Shown piece by piece: positions 1-5,182 of a stretch of DNA of 6,102 bases (within the stretch, counting starts at the first letter, position 1; every line of letters starts with the position of its first letter). Below the pieces are notes generated by a model that searched no databases, was not told where the DNA came from, and worked only from the letters and a program-made list of their open reading frames with translations. Position numbers and translations under genes: made by a program. The stretch covers positions 1 through 6,102 of the forward strand of contig JBAQUF010000027.1 in the NCBI GenBank assembly GCA_049297375.1, in the 5' to 3' direction. The stretch is from JAAZNV01 sp049297375 (GTDB lineage Bacteria > Patescibacteriota > WWE3 > UBA101185 > UBA10185).

Positions 1-11
1 ACCCCATAGAA

Positions 12-40
12 TTTACTTGTGCTCACATATTTGCTATAAT
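12..40 (+). promoter_or_regulatory. Promoter of the tyrosine recombinase gene
   Basis: A perfect -10 hexamer TATAAT lies at 35-40 and is preceded by TGC, making an extended -10. A -35-like TTTACT (4 of 6 consensus bases) lies at 12-17 with a 17-base spacer. The expected transcription start is near 47, giving a leader of about 40 bases before the ATG at 87. That leader carries a Shine-Dalgarno sequence, so this gene is expressed differently from the apparently leaderless genes at 2089 and 2156. Confidence 0.75.
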
Positions 41-86
41 AGGCAACAGCTAAAGGTTATTTATTATTTCTGTCTGAAGGAAAAAT

Positions 87-962
87 ATGACTAAATTACA
101 AACAGTTCATAAAAAGTTTATAGAAGAATTAAAGTCTGAAGGAAAATCAGAAGCAACTCTTGTTGCATACAATAAGGATATTGAACAAATAGTTACTTCC
201 TTAGCAAAAGAAGGTGTTGAGAATGTTGAAGATATGAAGATAGAACATCTTGAATCTTTTATGAAAAGTTTAGCTGATCAAAACTATACCCCAAAGTCTA
301 TTTCAAGAAAGACAAATGCTGCTAGAACTTTTATTAAGTACTTAACTAAAGAAGGTTCATTAAAAGAAGATATTTCAACTCAATTAAAGCATCCCAAGCT
401 TGAAACAAAAGCTCCAAGAATTTTAACTAAGCTTGAATATAGAGCATTAAGAGATGCTGCTAAAGATGATAATAGATCTTATGCAATGATTGAAGTTCTT
501 CTTCAAGCTGGTATTACTATTTCAGAGCTTGCAGGTATGAAGCTTGAAGATTTAGATATTAAAGGAGAAACTGGTTCATTATTTATTGCTAGAAAAAACA
601 ATAGAGAAGAAAGAATAGTTCCTTTTAATAAAGCAGTTATTGAAGCAATAAATAAGTATGTTAATAGCTCAAGAGTAAAGTCAGATAAATCAACTAATGT
701 CTTTATTACAAAATCAGGTAGGCCTCTTCTTATTAGAAATATTAGATCAACAATTGATAGGTTCTTTAGACTAGCTGGTGTAGAGAATGCAAAAGTAAAT
801 GACTTAAGACATACTTTTGTTGCTCATCACATTAGAAATGGTGTTAATCTTACCTACCTTGCTAAAGTAGCAGGACATAAAAGAGTCTCAACAACTGAAA
901 GATATCTTGATTATGTTGAGAAACCAGAGAAAATGGATAAAACTGAACTTAGTATTTTGTAA
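87..962 (+). CDS. XerC/XerD-like tyrosine recombinase with altered active site
   Basis: A 291-residue protein of the usual XerC/D length. Residues about 5-90 form an N-terminal SAM-like, core-DNA-binding domain and residues about 110-280 the catalytic domain. Members cut and rejoin DNA through a tyrosine, for example in chromosome dimer resolution. Visible catalytic positions are R241 in the NDLRHTF motif, H264 in AGHKRVSTT, the nucleophile Y273, and probably the hairpin lysine K170. The first catalytic arginine, normally in a TGLRxSEL motif, is replaced by threonine (T144 in AGITISEL), and the box II histidine is asparagine (N238). This could be an inactive DNA-binding relative or a divergent enzyme. 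The ATG is supported by GAAGGA at 76-81, five bases upstream. Arginine is mostly AGA/AGG, as in the other host genes. It is unlikely to be the integrase of the element on the right: it is distant, AT-rich and on the other side of the attachment tRNA. The family is certain; the activity is not. Confidence 0.9.
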   Translation: MTKLQTVHKKFIEELKSEGKSEATLVAYNKDIEQIVTSLAKEGVENVEDMKIEHLESFMKSLADQNYTPKSISRKTNAARTFIKYLTKEGSLKEDISTQLKHPKLETKAPRILTKLEYRALRDAAKDDNRSYAMIEVLLQAGITISELAGMKLEDLDIKGETGSLFIARKNNREERIVPFNKAVIEAINKYVNSSRVKSDKSTNVFITKSGRPLLIRNIRSTIDRFFRLAGVENAKVNDLRHTFVAHHIRNGVNLTYLAKVAGHKRVSTTERYLDYVEKPEKMDKTELSIL

Positions 963-980
963 TTAGAAATTAAAATTTAA

Positions 981-1020
981 AACACGGAACGACCCCACGC
1001 AGGTTGTTTTTGCATGTGTT
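981..1020. terminator. Intrinsic terminator between convergent genes
   Basis: The inner stem pairs AACGACC (988-994) with GGTTGTT (1002-1008), including one G-U pair, around a 7-base loop. T's continue to 1011, giving a rightward rho-independent terminator just after the tyrosine recombinase stop. An outer stem, AACAC (981-985) with GTGTT (1016-1020), pairs on both strands. Read leftward it is followed by a T-rich run, so the element may also stop the leftward cluster ending at 1038. On the minus strand the inner stem has one mismatch, so leftward function is less certain. Confidence 0.6.
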
Positions 1021-1037
1021 AATAGTGAATAGATTTA

Positions 1038-1310
1038 CTAGAGTATCCCTAGCCTTGAAGCAATAGTTAGTATCTTCTCACCCCAATGTAGTCTTTTTAC
1101 AGTATCGGAAGATATATTTGGAATCTGCTTCTGATACATAACTAGTTCATCTCTTAAAAGATAGTCATCTTTTAAGTTATTTTCTAATTCTGATTTAGCT
1201 TTATCAATAAAAGTGTTTGCAATTTGTTCTTCAAATGGCTTATCAGCATCTAAGGCAGTTTTTGCCACCCGCATAAGATCCATTCTTACGTTTAATTTTG
1301 CTCTATTCAT
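1038..1310 (-). CDS. Unrecognised 90-residue protein coupled to the DUF5674 gene
   Basis: I do not recognise this family. The protein (MNRAKLNVRM... to ...ASRLGIL) looks almost wholly helical and charged, with likely helices at about 8-22, 26-47, 50-61 and 67-88. It has no signal peptide, membrane segment or cysteine cluster. The reading frame is open further upstream to 1373, but the ATG at 1310 is preferred. It has GAAAGG at 1325-1320 nine bases upstream, and it overlaps the preceding stop codon by only 8 nt (ATGAATAG), whereas the longer start would overlap that gene by 71 nt. The overlap implies translational coupling with the DUF5674 protein, so the two may act together. Function unknown; a small-partner or toxin-antitoxin-like pair is only a guess. 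Confidence 0.75.
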   Translation of the reverse strand: MNRAKLNVRMDLMRVAKTALDADKPFEEQIANTFIDKAKSELENNLKDDYLLRDELVMYQKQIPNISSDTVKRLHWGEKILTIASRLGIL

Positions 1311-1638
1311 TATCAAAAACCTTTCTAATAATAATCTCCATTTTGTCTCTAACATCTGGAATAGAGACCTCATAAGAAAAGTTACTCATACCTACTTTGT
1401 AGTTTGTTAAACCAATAAAATCAACTTCTTTGCTTTCAAATCTAAAACCACCTCCCCACAAATTCTCCTGGATACTGCCGTTTTCAAGTAATTCTTGTTC
1501 ACAACCTATGTGATACTCCCCTCCGGCTGCAAGTACTCCTTTTTCTATATCAACAACCACCTTTGTATAACCTGGGTATATTTTAGTAACTTCCTTGATT
1601 TGTTCTTCTGTAGCTTTATCTTTAAGTATAAGTATCAT
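1303..1638 (-). CDS. DUF5674 family protein
   Basis: A 111-residue protein that I recognise from memory as DUF5674, a family of unknown function. Matching features are the start MILILKDKATEEQIKE, the KVVVDIEKGVLAAGGEYH segment (26-43), the following CEQ (46-48) and GSIQENLWGG (54-63). The invariant-looking glycines, acidic residues, H43 and C46 hint at an active or ligand site, but no reaction is known to me. The ATG lies only 18 bases after the encoded CCA of tRNA-Ile and has no Shine-Dalgarno sequence. It is therefore probably translated from a transcript shared with the tRNA and the hibernation factor, possibly after tRNA 3' processing leaves a very short leader. Its stop overlaps the start of the 90-residue partner. 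Confidence 0.85.
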   Translation of the reverse strand: MILILKDKATEEQIKEVTKIYPGYTKVVVDIEKGVLAAGGEYHIGCEQELLENGSIQENLWGGGFRFESKEVDFIGLTNYKVGMSNFSYEVSIPDVRDKMEIIIRKVFDNE

Positions 1639-1656
1639 TTGATATTTATTAAATTA

Positions 1657-1732
1657 TGGTGGGTGATCCAGGACTCGAACCTGGAACCGAGCGTGTATAA
1701 GACGCTTGCTCTGCCAATTGAGCTAATCACCC
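1657..1732 (-). tRNA. tRNA-Ile with anticodon UAU (reads AUA)
   Basis: A complete 76-base cloverleaf with encoded CCA. The acceptor GGGTGAT pairs perfectly with ATCACCC; the D stem is GCTC/GAGC; the anticodon stem AGCGT/ACGCT encloses the loop CTTATAC; the T stem is CCAGG/CCTGG with loop TTCGAGT; the discriminator is A73. The five-pair anticodon stem fixes the anticodon as UAU, with A at position 37. Most bacteria read AUA with a CAU tRNA modified to lysidine by TilS; a genomic UAU is uncommon. The gene starts 6 bases after the hibernation factor stop and ends 18 bases before the DUF5674 start, so it is probably excised from a polycistronic transcript. No separate promoter fits in the gap. 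AUA codons occur in the neighbouring host genes. Confidence 0.95.
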
Positions 1733-1738
1733 AAGAAC

Positions 1739-2089
1739 TTATATTTCTTCCGTTAATACTTCTTCTACTCTTTCTTCTTCCTTTAAGTCCCTTCTTCTTT
1801 GGACTATACTATCTTTTTCCATCATTTCTAGCAACTCTTCTACTACCTTTATCAAAGCCCCTTCAAGGGAGTATTCTTCTTCATCAGAGAAGTATTCTTT
1901 ACCGCTTAAATCTAAGTTTACTTTTACATAGAATCTATTTTCAGGAGCAGAGTTTAACACCACTCTTGCAAAACAAGATCCTTCAGGAAAGTTTTTAGCT
2001 CTTGTTTCTATTCTTTCAAATTTCTCCTTTGTTAATGTCTCCATGCTTGGAGTTAGTTCTATATTGTCTGATGATATTTGATAATTCAT
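1739..2089 (-). CDS. hpf: Ribosome hibernation-promoting factor, short HPF/RaiA type
   Basis: A 116-residue protein with the sequence pattern of the HPF/RaiA (YfiA, sigma-54 modulation protein) family. These factors bind the 30S decoding region in starvation and block tRNA and mRNA entry. Visible hallmarks are the start strand followed by NIELTPSMETLTKEKFERIE (9-28), the strands at about 40-63 ending in LDLSGKEYF, and a second long helix at about 75-93 (LEGALIKVVEELLEMMEK). The tail (97-116) is highly charged. It lacks the extra C-terminal dimerisation domain of long HPFs. An extended -10 promoter is placed so that transcription should begin at the A of the ATG, with no leader and no Shine-Dalgarno. 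The gene heads the leftward cluster with tRNA-Ile and the DUF5674 pair. Confidence 0.85.
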   Translation of the reverse strand: MNYQISSDNIELTPSMETLTKEKFERIETRAKNFPEGSCFARVVLNSAPENRFYVKVNLDLSGKEYFSDEEEYSLEGALIKVVEELLEMMEKDSIVQRRRDLKEEERVEEVLTEEI

Positions 2090-2095
2090 AAGATT

Positions 2096-2104
2096 ATTTT
2101 ATCA
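2096..2104 (-). promoter_or_regulatory. Extended -10 of hpf, predicted leaderless
   Basis: On the minus strand TGA-TAAAAT runs from 2104 to 2096, followed by exactly six bases (AATCTT) and then the ATG at 2089. With the usual distance from the -10 to the start point, transcription begins at the A of ATG. No good -35 is seen. It is a near copy of the divergent promoter at 2141-2149. Confidence 0.65.
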
Positions 2105-2140
2105 TTTCATAAGATTTAAAATGTTTCTTTAGTACTTATT

Positions 2141-2149
2141 TGCTAAAAT
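2141..2149 (+). promoter_or_regulatory. Extended -10 of the DUF1189 gene, predicted leaderless
   Basis: TGC-TAAAAT is followed by exactly six bases (AATGCT) and then the ATG at 2156, placing the expected start point on the A of ATG. There is no room for a Shine-Dalgarno site in such a transcript. The -35 region is weak and overlaps that of the divergent hpf promoter, so the two may compete for polymerase. Confidence 0.65.
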
Positions 2150-2155
2150 AATGCT

Positions 2156-3016
2156 ATGAATAAACTAAAAACATTCTTTTATGTCTTTAAGAAAAGCATA
2201 TCTTCACCAGAGTATTACAAAGAGCTTATGGAGACTAAGTTTGTATTTACTGTTAAGTATTATTTAATGTTGTCTTTTTTAGCATCTTTATTGTTTGCTT
2301 CTTTTGTAAGTATAAAAATGATTCCTGAAACTAGAGAAGGACTAAGAGTAGGAACAGAAGAAATTAAAAAAGCTTACCCGGATGATTTGGTTGTTAATAT
2401 TAAAGATGGAAGTTGGAGTATAAATAAACCAGAACCATATATAATTCCTCTTCCAGAGTTTAGCAAGACTGAAGAGAATATTGGTATTGATAATATTATT
2501 GTTTTTTATAAGCAGGGAACTATTGATGATTTTAATAATTCAAAAACATTTGCTTTAGTTAATGAATCTAATATTTTAACTAGAGAAGGTAGTTCTGGAA
2601 TAAAGGTTTATCCTATTAAGGATTTTCCTAATGTTGATGTTGATAAAACAAAGGTTGTTGAAGGAGTAGATAAAGTGTATGGATATGTAAAGTATGTCCC
2701 TTTCTTTTTACCTTTGATTTTACTTGTTGGAGAGATGTTGTTTAATTATTTAGGATCTAAGCTTATCTATATTCTTTGGATTAGTTTAGCAGTTTATCTT
2801 TTATCTCTTCTTAAAAAGAGTAAAGTTAATTTCAAATCTGCTTGTAGAGTAGGAGTGCATACAATGACAATACCTATTATTCTTGAGACTTTAATTGGTT
2901 TGTTTGTTCCTGGTGTTTCTACTTATCCGTGGTATTTTATTCTAAATATCCTCCTTTCTTTTATTGTGTTAGATAAAGTATTTAAGAAGAAAGAGACATT
3001 GAACCCTAAAATTTAG
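2156..3016 (+). CDS. DUF1189-like multi-pass membrane protein
   Basis: A 286-residue protein. A short cytoplasm-like N-terminus (1-30) is followed by a first membrane segment at about 33-54. A soluble segment of about 125 residues (56-180) comes next, then four more hydrophobic segments at about 181-199, 202-219, 238-252 and 257-274, ending in a lysine-rich tail. The soluble part has the DUF1189 signature as I remember it: a pattern like V-N-I-K-D-G-x-W-S-I-N-K-P-E-P-Y followed by I-x-P-L-P (about 80-100), and further on an IIVFY strand and a TREGSSG turn. The family has no settled biochemical role; by layout it presents a folded domain on the outside of the membrane. The gene diverges from hpf across 66 bases and its stop lies 26 bases before tRNA-Asn. 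The ATG is fixed by the adjacent extended -10. Very AT-rich codon use, like its host neighbours. Confidence 0.8.
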   Translation: MNKLKTFFYVFKKSISSPEYYKELMETKFVFTVKYYLMLSFLASLLFASFVSIKMIPETREGLRVGTEEIKKAYPDDLVVNIKDGSWSINKPEPYIIPLPEFSKTEENIGIDNIIVFYKQGTIDDFNNSKTFALVNESNILTREGSSGIKVYPIKDFPNVDVDKTKVVEGVDKVYGYVKYVPFFLPLILLVGEMLFNYLGSKLIYILWISLAVYLLSLLKKSKVNFKSACRVGVHTMTIPIILETLIGLFVPGVSTYPWYFILNILLSFIVLDKVFKKKETLNPKI

Positions 3017-3018
3017 TG

Positions 3019-3027
3019 TGATAGTAT
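3019..3027 (+). promoter_or_regulatory. Extended -10 promoter of tRNA-Asn
   Basis: TGA-TAGTAT begins three bases after the DUF1189 stop codon. The predicted start point is near 3034, leaving a 5' leader of about 9 bases before the mature tRNA at 3043. It has the same TGN-TANNAT form as the two promoters at 2096-2149. There is no clear -35, and read-through from the DUF1189 gene is also possible. Confidence 0.5.
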
Positions 3028-3042
3028 CTGTACGCTAAGCAG

Positions 3043-3117
3043 TCCCCTGTAGCTCAATGGTAGAGCAGGTCCCTGTTAAGGACAAGGTTAGTGGTTCGAA
3101 TCCACTCGGGGGAGCCA
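3043..3117 (+). tRNA. tRNA-Asn, anticodon GUU
   Basis: A complete 75-base cloverleaf with encoded CCA at 3115-3117. The acceptor TCCCCTG pairs with CGGGGGA (one G-U pair), the D stem is GCTC/GAGC, the T stem AGTGG/CCACT has loop TTCGAAT, and the discriminator is G73, as expected for Asn. The anticodon loop CTGTTAA gives GUU. The anticodon stem GGTCC/GGACA has a G-A mismatch at its outer pair (27-43). The 3' part is overlapped antisense by the end of the serine recombinase gene and is the inferred integration site of the element to the right. Confidence 0.95.
3088..3117. other. Inferred attachment site (element/chromosome junction) in tRNA-Asn
   Basis: From the variable loop to the CCA end, this 30-base segment serves both as the tRNA 3' part and as the last nine codons plus stop of the recombinase. 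Composition, strand usage and gene content all change at its right edge. Elements that integrate into tRNA genes carry a copy of the 3' end so that the tRNA stays whole. Coding continuity suggests, but does not prove, that the shared core reaches at least to 3088. No second copy is visible in the window, so the other junction lies beyond 6102. A 9-base odd-centred palindrome, CCATAATGG (3115-3123), straddles the edge. Confidence 0.55.
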
Positions 3118-4680
3118 TAATGGACTGGCAGGTCGCAAATCGGGGTTCCTTTCAAGTAGGTCGGTATATTCCACAGGTTCTCGCCAATTCTTGTAACGAG
3201 TCTCCCAATTTTCCTTATCTGCAAGGGTCTCATATTCTTTTTTCAGCGTTATATCAAGCAATTTATGGTTTGTGATGAACAGGTTCTCGCCAAGCCGCAT
3301 CAGTACTTCATGCTTTTCTTCTCTCGTACCATTGTTGAATCTCTGCTGGCATGCATATGCAAAATCCAAAGCAGACTCAACCTTTGTCCGCCAACTATCT
3401 GACGTAGAACCAGTATTAACCAGTATTTTGTTTAGTTCTCTTTTCTGGTTTTCAAGTTCGGCTTTCTTTGTTTTGTAGGCGTTATCATCCAACACATCAT
3501 TCAGTCGCATATCCAAAAGTCTGTTTAAGCGGCTTTCTACGCCTTCAAGAGCCCTCTGCTGGGAGGTTAGGACTTCTTCCTGCATCTCTGCATGGTCCTT
3601 GTGGATGAAAGCTAACCACTTCTTTGCCCACGTTATAAATTCAATTTCCGGTTTCACCTGCAAGAGCCGGGCATCAATTTGGGCAACTAAATCAGCCTCG
3701 GTAAGTGGTTTTGCATCACATTTTATCTGCTTATTCTTCTTGCTACAGTGGTAAAAAATGTAGGTAGCCATTCTTCCGGTCTTTTTATAATATTTGACCT
3801 TCTTTGTTGCGGTTATAGCAAATCCGCACTTTTTGCACCGAAGTAATCCGGTTAAATCAAAAGTATGGCTGTGTTCTATCGGTTTTCCGGACTTACCAAG
3901 CATTTTTTGAACAGTATCAAATTCTTCTCTGGTTATCATGGGTTCGTGCTTCCCTTTGTACCACTCGCCTTCCCATTCAAATTCGCCAAAGTAGAACGGG
4001 TTGTTTAAGATGTTGTAAAAAGTTGACCTTGCCAGAGGTCTGCCATTTGTAGTTGTAAGTTTCCACACCTCTACTGCTTCCTTATAGACTTGTGAAGCCT
4101 GTTTTCCAGTTAACACTTCATCAAATATTCTTCTGACCAATGGAAATCTCTCCATATCCTTCACGATTATCTTGAAGCCCTTTTTTCGTTCTATGGTGTT
4201 TAGAAAACCCACGACTGCGTGTGCCGGGTACCAGCCTTGTTCCGCTTTTGTTCGCATACCTCTTTTAGAATTTACGCCCTTATCATCTGACTCCTTTTTA
4301 GACATCATAAAAACCATAGCCAACCAACTTTTATCATCAGGTGTGTTTCTGTATATCTTGTTGGGCTTAATAATTTCAACGATTTGTCCCAAATCCATCA
4401 TGTAGATTACTTTTCCGCCATCCATAGAATTTCTTGCGATTCTTGATTCATCCCAAACGACAAGCCCGGAGGCTTCTCCGTTCTCAATCCTTTTAAGCAT
4501 TTCGTTGAACAACTTTCTACCTATTACATGAGCGCTGCCAGATTCCTTATAAATATCAATCACAGTGAGATGTTCTGTTTCAACCAACCGTGTAAGTTCT
4601 TTTTCCTGTGAATCCAGCGACAGCACCTGTCTATCCTCTTGTTCGCTGCTTTTTCGGCAATAAATAAAATATTTGTTCAT
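3088..4680 (-). CDS. Large serine recombinase (site-specific integrase)
   Basis: A 530-residue large serine recombinase, which inserts or excises the element by cutting all four DNA strands through a serine. Domains: resolvase catalytic domain at about 1-150, with nucleophile S11 in YCRKSS, and R80 and R83 in WDESRIARN; recombinase domain at about 155-262, including the NPFYFGEFEW motif; zinc ribbon at about 275-325 with C282, C285, C312 and C321; coiled coil at about 362-425; variable C-terminus. Residues 522-530 (WLPRVDSNH) and the TAA stop are encoded inside tRNA-Asn on the opposite strand. The frame is open up to a TTG at 4734, but the ATG at 4680 gives the family-typical start MNKYFIYCRKSS; an ATG at 4686 is the alternative. 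No Shine-Dalgarno is clear for either. It follows the HTH gene after 67 bases containing a candidate promoter. All catalytic residues are present, so it is probably active. Confidence 0.93.
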   Translation of the reverse strand: MNKYFIYCRKSSEQEDRQVLSLDSQEKELTRLVETEHLTVIDIYKESGSAHVIGRKLFNEMLKRIENGEASGLVVWDESRIARNSMDGGKVIYMMDLGQIVEIIKPNKIYRNTPDDKSWLAMVFMMSKKESDDKGVNSKRGMRTKAEQGWYPAHAVVGFLNTIERKKGFKIIVKDMERFPLVRRIFDEVLTGKQASQVYKEAVEVWKLTTTNGRPLARSTFYNILNNPFYFGEFEWEGEWYKGKHEPMITREEFDTVQKMLGKSGKPIEHSHTFDLTGLLRCKKCGFAITATKKVKYYKKTGRMATYIFYHCSKKNKQIKCDAKPLTEADLVAQIDARLLQVKPEIEFITWAKKWLAFIHKDHAEMQEEVLTSQQRALEGVESRLNRLLDMRLNDVLDDNAYKTKKAELENQKRELNKILVNTGSTSDSWRTKVESALDFAYACQQRFNNGTREEKHEVLMRLGENLFITNHKLLDITLKKEYETLADKENWETRYKNWREPVEYTDLLERNPDLRPASPLWLPRVDSNH

Positions 4681-4707
4681 TTGCATAATTAAACTTTTTG
4701 GGCAGGA

Positions 4708-4733
4708 TTGTGCACAGAGTAGTGTTGTGTGCA
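4708..4733. repeat. Paired TGTGCA boxes before the recombinase, candidate operator
   Basis: TGTGCA occurs at 4709-4714 and again at 4728-4733, 19 bases apart (about two helical turns). The first copy sits in the 8-base palindrome TGTGCACA (4709-4716), so the pair can also be read as an inverted repeat, TGCACA with TGTGCA. The boxes cover the predicted start point of the recombinase transcript, a place where a repressor such as one of the adjacent HTH proteins could bind. The function is inference. Confidence 0.35.
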
Positions 4734-4738
4734 ATTAA

Positions 4739-4747
4739 ATAATAGCA
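4739..4747 (-). promoter_or_regulatory. Candidate promoter of the serine recombinase
   Basis: On the minus strand, TGC-TATTAT (4747-4739) is an extended -10 lying right at the end of the HTH gene, whose stop is at 4750-4748. The predicted start near 4732 gives a leader of about 50 bases to the ATG at 4680. No good -35 is seen. It would allow the integrase to be transcribed apart from the upstream genes. Confidence 0.45.
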
Positions 4748-5182
4748 TCAGATTTTATCCATTGATAACTTTTTACCTAAATCTTTTTTAATATCCTCTA
4801 TTTTATTGTTATATTTTCTTCTTCTATACGTATTATTAGGTGGAACGACACTTCCGTCATGGAGAGGAAATGTACTTCCTATATGGTAGGAATTGTTTTT
4901 CCCCTCACGTGTTATAGCTTTGGCAACACGATACGTGTTTGGTCTGTTGAAGCCGGTACGAATTTTATAAACCAAGCCATAACTTTCTAATTCTTTTGTG
5001 TATGTTCTAACCATACGTGTTGATAAATCCAAGCACTTTGCGAGCATTTTCTGGGACGGGTAACACCAGTCGCTACTTTGACAAAATCTTAATAGGGCAC
5101 AGTGCAGTAATTTAGCCTGCGGACTCAACTGATTCGGTTCCAATATTTCATTTGGTATTTGGGTGTAGTTTTTCATTTTCAT
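4748..5182 (-). CDS. Helix-turn-helix protein, replication-initiator or regulator-like
   Basis: A 144-residue protein with an N-terminal winged HTH of the kind found in plasmid and phage replication or regulatory proteins (HTH_36-like). The pattern runs YTQIPNEILE (6-15), LSPQAKLLHCALLRF (19-33), a YPSQKMLAKCL helix (41-51), a probable recognition helix STRMVRTYTKELESYGL (54-70), and a wing ending in RPNTYRV (80-86). Residues 90-144 are polar and lysine/arginine-rich, probably disordered. The start at 5182 is supported by GAGGG at 5194-5190 with a 7-base spacer; an ATG at 5176 is the alternative. The gene begins inside the 58-residue gene, overlapping by 35 bases in another frame, and lies just upstream of the recombinase. 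It could control recombinase expression or start replication of the excised element; the sequence does not decide. Confidence 0.8.
   Translation of the reverse strand: MKMKNYTQIPNEILEPNQLSPQAKLLHCALLRFCQSSDWCYPSQKMLAKCLDLSTRMVRTYTKELESYGLVYKIRTGFNRPNTYRVAKAITREGKNNSYHIGSTFPLHDGSVVPPNNTYRRRKYNNKIEDIKKDLGKKLSMDKI

Noticed and set aside
87..962. Tyrosine recombinase as the integrase of the element on the right
   Set aside because: It lies on the host side of the junction, has host-like composition, lacks two catalytic residues, and the element already has an intact serine recombinase reaching the junction.
1311..1373. Longer start of the 90-residue protein at 1373
   Set aside because: It would overlap the DUF5674 gene by 71 bases. 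The ATG at 1310 has a good ribosome site and a short coupling overlap.
1495..1998. Open frame on the plus strand coding a hydrophobic, leucine-rich 167-residue protein
   Set aside because: It runs antisense through DUF5674, the tRNA and hpf, all well supported. The leucine/phenylalanine richness comes from reading Glu/Lys-rich genes backwards.
1..3117. TGA recoded as glycine or tryptophan, as in some CPR phyla
   Set aside because: No in-frame TGA interrupts any host gene, and the element genes use TGA as a normal stop. The host genes' lack of TGA stops (3 TAG, 2 TAA) is too few to mean more.
3057..3275. Plus-strand open frame starting inside tRNA-Asn
   Set aside because: It begins in the D-loop region of the tRNA and then lies antisense to the recombinase; no ribosome site and no family resemblance.
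4681..4734. Longer recombinase N-terminus from a TTG at 4734
   Set aside because: The extra 18 residues have no family resemblance, and the predicted transcription start near 4732 would fall at or after that codon. The ATG at 4680 gives the typical start.
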